A DNA stretch of 64,000 bases. It comes from Saccharopolyspora phatthalungensis. GTDB taxonomy: Bacteria; Actinomycetota; Actinomycetes; Mycobacteriales; Pseudonocardiaceae. Both the position numbers and the translations under genes were made by a program. Below the pieces are notes generated by a model. The model was not told the DNA's origin, did no database searches, and saw only the letters and a list, made by a program, of their open reading frames with translations. This document shows, in pieces, positions 26,088 through 35,000 of this stretch (its first letter is position 1; each line of letters starts with the position of its first letter). The DNA lies in assembly GCF_014203395.1 (NCBI RefSeq), contig NZ_JACHIW010000002.1:496001-560000 (forward strand), read 5' to 3'.

Positions 26088-27083
26088 TCAACGCGCCGCG
26101 CGCAGCGCTGGTATGACCTCCCGCCCCAGTAGTTCGATTGCGGTGGCCGGATCGGGACCGAGTGGTGGGCCGAAGGAGATGTGTTCGGCGCCGAGAGCGC
26201 GAAGTTCAAGGCAGCGGGCAGTTACTTCATCAGGGGACCCGGCGATGCCCAGCGACAGCATGCGGTCATCGATCAGTGCCACGGCCGCATCGAGGTCTCC
26301 GGCACGAGCGAGGTCGGCTGCCGGTTGAAAGTCGGCGGGTTCCAGTCCCGCGGGGGCCAACTGGACCTCGGACAGCGATGGTCCGTAGTACGCGAGCTTC
26401 TCCGCCATTACTCGGCGTGCCTCCGCACGGTCGCCGAGAGACACCCACACGCACGCCGGCAAGTCGAACCGCGCGGCGTCGCGGCCGGAATCGTGCACTC
26501 CGGCCAAAACGTCGCCGCGTGCCTCGGTGAACATCTCCGGCCGGGAAAGCAGGGGCAGCGCCCCATCTGCGACCCGCCCGGCCAGTCTTCGCATCTGAGG
26601 CCCCATCGCGCCAACGTAGACAGGTACCGGTCGCGGAATGGCGAAGCGGAGGAAAGAGGACTCTCCCCACCAGTCCGGCAGGTCTTCCTCCGAGACGTCG
26701 TCGTGCCCCAGCAGGGCCCGCAGCGCAGCTACCGATTGCCGCGTTGTCGTCATCGGGCGACGACGCTCCAGTCCGGCCCAGGCGAGGAAATCGATGGCCC
26801 CTGCGCCCAGTCCCAGGAGGAAGCGGCCACCGGAGATCTCCTGTGCGGTCGCGGCCACCATCGCGATCTCCGTGGGGTGCACGGTATAGGGGTTCATGAT
26901 GCCGATGCCCAGCTGAATGCGCTCCGTGCGAGCCGCCAACGCACCCACGAGCACGGGTGCCGAGCGCAACATGAGATCATGCGAAATCCACACTTGGTCG
27001 ACCCCGACCGCCTCCGCCGCCAACACCAGCTGGGTAAGCTCCTCGTCACTCAGATCGTTGTTGACGCGAATCGAAGTCCTCAT
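26088..27083 (-). CDS. LLM-class (luciferase-like) oxidoreductase, probably F420-dependent
   Basis: A 331-residue TIM-barrel protein of the bacterial luciferase-like monooxygenase family, with the layout of actinobacterial F420-dependent enzymes: ELTQLVLAAEAVGVDQVWISHDL, LGIGIMNPYTVHPTEIAMVAATAQEISGG and FLLGLGAGAIDFL, then PVPVYVGAMGPQMRRLAGRVADG. Substrate unknown. It could tailor the peptide or be unrelated. It lies upstream of the prenyltransferase on the same strand with a 190-nt gap. The start ATG at 27083 has only a weak ribosome binding site. Confidence 0.8.
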   Translation of the reverse strand: MRTSIRVNNDLSDEELTQLVLAAEAVGVDQVWISHDLMLRSAPVLVGALAARTERIQLGIGIMNPYTVHPTEIAMVAATAQEISGGRFLLGLGAGAIDFLAWAGLERRRPMTTTRQSVAALRALLGHDDVSEEDLPDWWGESSFLRFAIPRPVPVYVGAMGPQMRRLAGRVADGALPLLSRPEMFTEARGDVLAGVHDSGRDAARFDLPACVWVSLGDRAEARRVMAEKLAYYGPSLSEVQLAPAGLEPADFQPAADLARAGDLDAAVALIDDRMLSLGIAGSPDEVTARCLELRALGAEHISFGPPLGPDPATAIELLGREVIPALRAAR

Positions 27084-27520
27084 AACTTTCGAGGGTAATT
27101 CGATCGGCCTAATCTACCGAGACTTCCCGCCCACTGAGGGCAGGCCGGGGCAGACCTGGCTTCCCAGATGCACATGTTGTCCCATCCCACCGGACCCCAT
27201 GTTTTTGCGATCTTGGCCTGGTAAAAACCTGTAACCCAGCCCACTTTGCCCATGACCTTCTCGGTTCGGTTCTCGGGTCTGACTATTGCCGACGGACACT
27301 TTGGATCCCGGTAGCCGAGTGGAAGTCAGGGGAACCACTCGGCTACCGGGTGGATCGGCGCGGTGTCGGGGAGGTGCCGCACCGACCCAGTCCGCGGGAA
27401 TCAGGCAGCGTCAGCGACCTGACCTTTTACATGAGAATAGGATCGGGCGGAGGGCGGAGCTTGTTGCCGGGTGGGCGGCCCATTCCGTCGACCGTCCGCA
27501 ATGGACTGATGATGAGTAAG
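27084..27520. other. Gene-free region with a strong hairpin at 27307-27350
   Basis: No supported gene. CCCGGTAGCCGAGTGG (27307-27322) and CCACTCGGCTACCGGG (27335-27350) form a perfect 16-bp stem with a 12-base loop, a likely transcription terminator or a remnant of a small element. From 27417 on, the sequence becomes nearly identical to 39711 onward, which marks the left edge of a duplicated regulatory cassette. Confidence 0.6.
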
Positions 27521-27815
27521 TCATCGAACGTGATTGCGCTTCACGCACTCCTGAACCCGCCCAGCGTGCGGTTTCGGCCGAACCCGCCGCCGAGCCGAGT
27601 TCGACGGATGCCGCAGCCGAGTCTGCGCCTTGGCGATTCGCACGCACCAGGCGCAACGTGGCCGAGCTGTCGTCGGATGCCCGACGTCCGCCCACATCAC
27701 CTCAGCGCCGCACGCACCGAATTTGCCGGGGCGTGACACGAAATGTGTTTCCAGTGCCCGCAATCCAGGCGATGGAAGCCACCTCGGCCACTCCTCCGGT
27801 TCGCCCATGAGACCT
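27417..27815. repeat. Left conserved arm of duplicated regulatory cassette (copy 1)
   Basis: From CCTGACCTTTTACA to just past the start codon of the small Cys-rich gene, this ~400-base segment is nearly identical to 39711-40104. Homology stops abruptly on both sides: on the left at 27417 and on the right immediately upstream of the small gene's ribosome binding site. Confidence 0.75.
27521..27808 (-). CDS. Small Cys-rich (zinc-ribbon-like) protein, cassette copy 1
   Basis: A 95-residue protein of unknown function. It begins MGEPEEWPRWLPSPGLRALETHFV and has a CGAEVMWADVGHPTTARPRCAWC segment whose three cysteines plus histidine could bind zinc; the C-terminal third is arginine-rich. ATG 27808 has GGAGG 5 nt upstream. 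It is divergent from the XRE regulator. The second copy (39809-40096) matches at 85 of 95 positions by my count, which supports the reading frame. Such small proteins are often seen beside XRE-DUF397 pairs in Pseudonocardiaceae; whether it interacts with them is inference. Confidence 0.6.
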   Translation of the reverse strand: MGEPEEWPRWLPSPGLRALETHFVSRPGKFGACGAEVMWADVGHPTTARPRCAWCVRIAKAQTRLRHPSNSARRRVRPKPHAGRVQECVKRNHVR

Positions 27816-27975
27816 CCAAGATCGACGTTGGCGTAAGCTGGCTGTGATCGAGCTCCCACCGGTCACAAGCCGTCTGCGTCAATTCATTCCTGGTCACGGG
27901 CTGAGACCACAAGTCCACTGCCCTCAACCGTTTGGGTGGTAATCGATGGATCACGGACGCCGTAAGATATGGAAC

Positions 27976-28833
27976 GTGGGCGACACCGCAGGTACGCCGC
28001 GGACCCGAGTGCTTGCCGCCGCGCTGCGAGGTGCCTTGGCAGAGTCGGGGTTCACCGCGCGGCAAGCAGCTCGGCTGCTGGACAAGTCGCACTCGACCAT
28101 CTCGCAGTGGCAGAACGGGCGGCGCGTACCTGTGCCAGAAGATGTCTCGGCACTGCTAGCAATCCTCCGAGTGACCGGCCGACGCCGGCATCAGATCCTC
28201 GACCTCGCCAAGAGTGCGAGCGAGCCGAACTGGCTCGCCGCAGGCGCGGGCGTTTCGGACCGACTCGCAGGCATACTTGAATGCGAGCGGACAACCGTCG
28301 AGATTTTCGACTGGTGCCCGCTGATCATTTCTGGCCTGGTGCAGACATCCGAATACGCCAACGCCGTTATCGGGAGCAACGACACCCTTTCCCGCGCCGA
28401 GATATCGTCGCGGGTAAACCTCCGGCTCGATCGCCGGAACCAATTGGTTAACCGAGACGGCCACCCAGCGGATCACCTGCTGCTGGTCGGCGAGGCCGCA
28501 CTTCGCCAGCGAATCGGCGGAAACGACGTCCTGGTCGAACAGTTGCGCCATCTAGTCGCTGTAAGCCGAGAAGCGGGCATGACGCTTCAGGTTGTTCCAC
28601 TCGGCGACAACTGGCACCCAGGACTGATGGGCCCGTTCGTGATCTACAACTTCGCAGAGTCCCCGTCGATCGTTTCCATCGAGCACCACAAGTCGTCGGT
28701 GTTCCTGCATGAGAACGATGACGTCATGACCTACAAACGAGCGGCAGGCGAGATACGGCGCGCGGCGATCAGCCCGGAAGAATCAACCGCGTTCATCCTC
28801 GATGCGATCAAACAGATGGAGGGCAAGGAATGA
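27976..28833 (+). CDS. XRE-family regulator with DUF5753 domain, cassette copy 1
   Basis: About 285 residues. An N-terminal Cro/C1-type HTH (ARQAARLLDKSHSTISQWQNGRRVP) is followed by a DUF5753 domain (EIFDWCPLIISGLVQTSEYANAVI, LLLVGEAALRQRIGG, GMTLQVVPLGDNWHPGLMGPFVIY, VFLHENDDVMTY). These are WhiJ-like regulators that in Streptomyces work with small DUF397 partners. I prefer GTG 27976: a TAAGAT -10-like box ends 7 nt before it, so the mRNA may be leaderless; ATG 27946 is an alternative. The stop overlaps the DUF397 start (ATGA). Its sequence is strongly diverged from the copy at 40255, although the flanking genes are nearly identical. Confidence 0.85.
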   Translation: MGDTAGTPRTRVLAAALRGALAESGFTARQAARLLDKSHSTISQWQNGRRVPVPEDVSALLAILRVTGRRRHQILDLAKSASEPNWLAAGAGVSDRLAGILECERTTVEIFDWCPLIISGLVQTSEYANAVIGSNDTLSRAEISSRVNLRLDRRNQLVNRDGHPADHLLLVGEAALRQRIGGNDVLVEQLRHLVAVSREAGMTLQVVPLGDNWHPGLMGPFVIYNFAESPSIVSIEHHKSSVFLHENDDVMTYKRAAGEIRRAAISPEESTAFILDAIKQMEGKE

Positions 28834-29003
28834 ATAACCCGACTCGATGGCACAAGAGCAGCTACAGCGGCAATGATCACTGCGTCGAGTTATCCCGGCC
28901 GCAGGGCCTGATCCGGGATTCCAAGGACCCGAACGGCCCGGCGCTCGCGGTCGACGTCGCCGCGTTCATGCAGGCGATCAAAGACGGGCGCTTCGAGCAC
29001 TAG
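28830..29003 (+). CDS. DUF397 protein, cassette copy 1
   Basis: A 57-residue protein: WHKSSYSGNDHCVELS, then GLIRDSKDPNGPALAVDVAAFMQAIKDG, the DUF397 signature. These small proteins are encoded next to XRE/DUF5753 regulators and probably modulate them. ATG overlaps the regulator's stop by 4 nt. From the cysteine codon (about residue 18) onward, the DNA is nearly identical to copies at 38926-39037 and 41150-41269; the part before that is not. Confidence 0.8.
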   Translation: MNNPTRWHKSSYSGNDHCVELSRPQGLIRDSKDPNGPALAVDVAAFMQAIKDGRFEH

Positions 29004-29046
29004 CGCTTCTTCCGGGAACCCTGCTCGGGTGTCGATCAACCTGGAT

Positions 29047-29078
29047 GTGGTGGCGATTTCACGCGAAATCGCCACCAC
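29047..29078. terminator. Palindrome (GATTTC type) between DUF397 and giant gene
   Basis: GTGGTGGCGATTTC (29047-29060) and GAAATCGCCACCAC (29065-29078) form a perfect 14-bp stem with a 4-base loop. It covers the stop codon of the giant minus-strand gene and follows the plus-strand DUF397 gene, so it could end transcription from both sides. It is one member of the window's repeated palindrome family. Confidence 0.65.
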
Positions 29079-32000
29079 CCCCGCGCCGGGACCGTCGAGG
29101 GAAGCGCTCGGTGATCTCGTCTACACCACCCGCAGCGCCCGACGCCTCACCCGCAGAACTACCCGCCTCATTCCTGATCTCCTGAAGCCGCAGCGAACCC
29201 CACGCCGCGCTCTTGCCGAACTTCTTCCCCAACCCCGTAACGGTGTAGGGCTCGCCCGCGTCACGAGCACGACGCGCCTCCACCCGCGCCGCCTCCCGCA
29301 CGTCCGCCCGCTCCTGCCCCTGCAAATCCGACCGAGTCGCACCGCCCTGATTCTTGATCTCCGCAAGCCGAATTTTGCCCCACGCCGAGCTCCTGCCGAA
29401 CTTCTTCCCCAACGCAGCACCGGTATAGGGCTCACCCGCATCACGAGCACGAAGCGCCTCCACCCGCGCCGCCTCCCGCACATCCGCCCGCGCCTGCACA
29501 GTCGAACTGGTCGCACCACCCTCAGCCCTAATTTCCGCGAGCAGCCGCCAACCCCACGCCTTGCTCTTGCCGAACTTCTTTCCCAATTCCGCAGCGGTGT
29601 AGGGCTCACCCGCATCACGAGCACGAAGCGCCTCCGCACGCCCTGCCTCCCGCTCGCGGGCCAACTCCGGCTCATTTCCCCGCAAGGCTCGCTGGGCCAC
29701 ACCGCTCCTGATTTCCGCAAGCCGAAGTTGCCCCCAAAACTTGCTCTTTCCGAACTTCTCCCCCAATGCAGCACCGGTATAGGGCTCACCCGCGTCACGA
29801 GCACGACGCGCCTCCACCCGCGCCGCCTCCCGCACATCCGCCCGCGCCTGCACAGTCGAACTGGTCGCACCACCCTCAGCCCGGATTTCCGCAAGCCGAT
29901 GGTTTCCCCACCCCGACCTCTTGCCGAACTTCTCCCCCAACGCAGCACCGGTATAGGGCTTACCCGCATCACGAGCACGACGCGCCTCCATCCGCGCCGC
30001 CTCCCGCAACCGCTCCACCTCCCGCTCCCGCACAGCCGAACTGGTCGCACCGCCCTCATCCCGGATTTCCCCAAGCCGAAGTCGCCCCCAAAACTTGCTC
30101 TTGCCGAACTTCTTCCCCAACGCAGCACCGGAATAGGGCTCACCCGCGTCACGAGCACGACGCGCCTCCACCCGCGCCGCCTCGTTCACCAACTCGGCTC
30201 GTCCCGGCCGCCCGACCTCCTCCACCGCTCCCAGGTCCGAATCCGCCGCTTCATCACCGGACCCCACCGGCAACACTTCAGCACCCTCCACGAACGAACC
30301 CCACGCCCCCACACCACGATCCACCTCATCCACCACCTCCGCACTACCCAGGCCCACCCCATCAAGCACCTCGGCCGCGTTTACCACTTCAGCCGCCCGA
30401 TCCACCGCACCACCCACAGGCCCCACCGGCCTGCGCCGCGCACCCTCGTCTCCCGAATCCTCATCACGACCCCGCTTACGGCCACTGCTCACCGCAATCG
30501 AACCCAGCCCCCCACCGCCAGAATCCCCCACGGCCGCACCAAAGGACCACAACCCCGAAGCCAAATCAAAATGCCACGACGAATCGTCCGCCGGCTCGGC
30601 CGCCGCACCACCGACCTCACCACTGCCCACGGACTCCTCGAACACCAGAGCCGCCGACCGTGAATCCAGCCCCCGCTCCTGCGAATCCGACTGTCGCGCA
30701 CCGCCCTCATCCCGGATTTGCGCAAGTCGTTGCTGTCCCCACGCCGTGCTCTTGCCGAACTTCTTCCCCAACGCAGCAGCGGTATAGGGCTCACCCGCAT
30801 CACGAGCACGACGCGCCTCCACCAGCGCCGCCTCCCGTAACCGCTCCCCCGCCCGCTGCCGCACAGCCGAACTGGTCGCACCATCCTCATCCCGGATTTC
30901 CACGAGCCGTTGCTGTCCCCACGCCGTGCTCTTGCCGAACTTCTCCCCCAACGCAGCAGCGGTATAGGTCTCACCCGCATCACGAGCACGACGCGCCTCC
31001 ACCAGCGCCGCCACCCGCGCGTCCGCCCACTCCTGTCCCCGCAAAGCCGAACTGGTCGCACCGCCCTCATCCCTGATTTCCCCAAGCCGATGTTCCCCCC
31101 ACGCCGTGCTCTTGCCGAACTTCTCCCCCAACGCAGCACCCGTATAGGGCTCACCCGCATCACGAGCACGACACGCCTCCGCACGCCCTGCCTCCCGCTC
31201 TCGCGCCAACTCCAGCTCATTTCCCCGCAAGGCTCGCTGGGCCACACCGCCCCTGATTTCCGCAATCCGAGCCTTGCCCCACGCCGAGCTCATGCCGAAC
31301 TTCTCCCCCAACGCAGCACCGGTATAGGGCTCACCCGCATCACGAGCACGACGCGCCTCCACCAGCGCCGACTCGTTCACCAACTCGGCACTTCCAGGCC
31401 GCCCGACCTCCTCCACCGCTCCCAGGTCCGAATCCGCCGCTTCATCACCGGATCCCACCGGCAACACTTCAGCACCCTCGACGAACGAACCCCACGCCCC
31501 CACACCACGATCATCCGCACCCACAAACTCCGGCATAACCGCAAAACCCTCCTCCCCGCCCGACTCCGCCGACTCCACATCGGACAAGTCCGCCGAATCG
31601 TCCGCCGCACTACCGACCTCACCACTGCCCACGGACTCCCCGAACACCAGAGCCGCCGACCGTGAATCCAGCCCCCGCTCCAGCGAATCCGACCGTCTCG
31701 CACCACCCTCAATCCGGATTTCCGCAAGCCTCCGCCAACCCCACACCACGCTCTTACCGAACTTCTCCCCCAACGCAGCAGCGGTATAGGGCTCACCCGC
31801 ATCACGAGCACGACGCGCCTCCACCCGCGCCGCCACCCGCGCGTCCGCCCACTCCTGTCCCCGCAAAGCCGAACTGGTCGCACCGCCCTCATCACGGATT
31901 TCCCCAAGCCGATGCTGCCCCCACGCCTTGCTCTTGCCGAACTTCTCCCCCAACGCAGCACCCGTATAGGGCTCACCCGCATCACGAGCACGACACGCCT

Positions 32001-35000
32001 CCACCCGCGCCGCCTCCCGCAACCGGTCCCCTTCCCGCTCCCGCACAGCCGAACTGGTCGCACCACCCTCAGCCCTAATTTCCGCGAGCAGCCGCCCACC
32101 CCACGCCTTGCTCTTGCCGAACTTCTCCCCCAATTCCGCAGCGGTGTAGGGCTCACCCGCATCACGAGCACGACGCGCCTCCGCACGCCCTGCCTCCCGC
32201 TCTCGCGCCAACTCCAGCTCATTTTCCCGCAAGGCTCGCTGGGCCACACCGCTCGTGATTTCCGCAATCCGAGCCTTGCCCCAAGACTCGCTCTTGCCGA
32301 ACTTCTTCCCCAACGCAGCACCGGTATAGGGCTCACCCGCATCACGAGCACGACGCGCCTCCACCCGCGCCGCCTCCCGCAACCGCTCCCGCACAGCCGA
32401 ACTGGTCGCACCGCCCTCATCCCGGATTTCCCCAAGCCGCTGATGCCCCCATGACGTACTCCTGCCGAACTTCTTCCCCAACTCAGCACCGGAATAGGGC
32501 TCACCCGCGTCACGAGCACGACGCGCCTCCACCCGCGCCGCCTCGTTCACCAACTCGGCTCGTCCCGGCCGCCCGACCTCCTCCACCGCTCCCAGGTCCG
32601 AATCCGCCGCTTCATCACCGGATCCCACCGGCAACACTTCAGCACCCTCGACGAACGAACCCCACGCCCCCACACCACGATCATCCGCACCCACAAACTC
32701 CGGCATAACCGCAAAACCCTCCTCCCCGCCCGACTCCGCCCACTCCACATCGAACAAATCCGCCGACACAGCCCCCTCCGCCGACACACCACCACGAGCC
32801 CACCACCCCTCAGCACCCGCCACCTCATCCACCACCTCCGCACTACCCAAGCCCACCCCATCAAACACTCCGGCCGCGTTTACCACTTCAGCCGCCCGAT
32901 CCACCGCACCACCCACACGCCCCACCGGCCTGCGCCCCGCACCCTCGTCTCCCGAATCCTCATCACGACCCCGCTTACGACCACTGCTCACCGCAATCGA
33001 ACCCAGCCCCCCACCGCCAGAATCCCCCACAGCCCACGACGAATCGTCCGCCGCACTACCGACCTCACCACTGCCTACGGACTCCCCGAACACCAGAGCC
33101 GCCGACCGTGAATCCAGCCCCCGCTCCAGCGAATCCGACCGTCTCGCACCACCCTCAATCCGGATTTCCGCAAGCCGCTGCTGCCCCCACGTCGTGCTCT
33201 TGCCGAACTTCTGCCCCAACGCAGCACCGGTATAGGGCTCCCCCGCATCACGAGCACGACGTGCCTCCACCCGCGCCGCCTCCCGCAACCGCTCCACCTC
33301 CCGGAACCGCTCCACCTCCCGCTCCCGCACAGCCGAACTGGTCGCACCACCCTCATCCCGGATTTCCACAAGCCGCTGCTGCCCCCACGCCGTGCTCTTG
33401 CCGAACTTCTGCCCCAACGCAGCACCGGTATAGGGCTCCCCCGCATCACGAGCACGACGCGCCTCCACCCGCGCCGCCTCCCGCACATCCGCCAGCTCCT
33501 GCCCCCGCGAAGCCAAACTGGTCGCACCGCCCTCATCCCGGATTTCCCCAAGCCGCAGCCGCCCCCATTCCTTGCTCTTGCCGAACTTCTGCCCCAGCGC
33601 TAGAGCGATGTAGGGCTCACCCGCATCACGAGCACGACGCGCCTCCACCCGCGCCGCCTCCTGTACGCGTTTCGCTTCCGGTTCGCGCTCAAACCGCCGC
33701 GAATTCCCAGCACCTTCCGCCAGCGCATCCACTGCCCCGTTATCAAGTTCGGTCACGCCCACATCGAAGTCGAAGAATTCCAGTCCAACCAGGTTCACAT
33801 CCCCAACGCCCGCCGCCAGATCAAGGCCACCCGAACCCGGCATCTCATCAACACCCCACGACCAAGGCTCAATTCCAGACAGCCCCCCATCAGCCCCCAC
33901 CTCACCAAACCCACCGGCGCCCGCAATCTCCGGCAAAATCGGGAAACCCGACTCTGGCACCGACTCCGCCCACAGCGCCGTCGCAGCACCTTCCGCCAGC
34001 GCATCCACCGCCCCATTATCAAGTTCAGCCACGCCCACATCGAAGTCGAAGAATTCCAGTTCAACCAGGTTCACATCCCCAGCACCCGCCGCCAGATCAA
34101 GGCCACCCGAACCCGGCATCTCATCAACACCCCACGACCAAGGCTCAATTCCAGACAGCCCCCCATCAGCCCCCACCTCACCAAACCCACCGGCGCCCGC
34201 AATCTCCGGCAAAATCGGGAAACCCGACTCTGGGACCGACTCCGCCCACTCCGCACTACCCAGCCCCGCGCCATCGGCCGGCCCCAGCCCCCCGACATCC
34301 ATCCCATCCAGTGCAGACTCAGCGGTCGGCTCCGGCCCCGGGGGCAAGGGATCATCCGCCGACTCCCCGATCACACCAGCGGCCTGACCGCTGCCCGTGG
34401 AATCCTCAAACACCGCAATCTCGTCCGGAAAGCTCGGCTCCGCTCCGGCGCGAACCCCCAGCCCCGTCCCTCGGGTATCAAGCCTGGCCGCCAACTCCAG
34501 GGAAAACCGCACCGCCGCGGCACGACCCACCTCATCAACCTTCGCCGCAACCAAGGCCACCACATCATCCAACGACACCTCCGCGTCCTCCCGCGCCAGC
34601 GCCACCACATCATGCGTGCCCTGCACAATCTGCACCGCCGCTGCACGCGGCCCACCCACCGACCGAGCCCATTGAACTTCCCTACGGAGATCCGGTGCCG
34701 TCCACTCCGGTACAACGCCACGATCAGCCGTCTCCGCACCCGCCCCCTCGCTTGCCCCCGCAGGAACAGTCGTCGACGAACGCGCCAGAACATCCAGCCC
34801 CGAACCGGCCCACTTGGTCGCTCCATCCCACGCGGCCTCCTGTCCCGGCAACATGGCTTCGGAGTAGGACGCGGAAACCACCTCATCGTTGGATGGCGAA
34901 TCGAGATCAGGATCCCCGCCCTTGGCGGCACTGCCAGTACTCGCCGAGTGGACGGGGTTCGGGGAACCCGGTACCGACTCCGGAGCCGAACGCGCCACAG

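Noticed and set aside
27307..27350. Hairpin considered as a tRNA or tRNA remnant
   Set aside because: A single 16-bp stem only; no D, anticodon or T-arm pattern and no CCA-type end.
29130..33690. Regularly spaced repeats resembling a CRISPR array
   Set aside because: Units of ~140-150 bases stay in frame and encode conserved residues with amino-acid-level variation; no short identical repeats with unique spacers and no cas genes.
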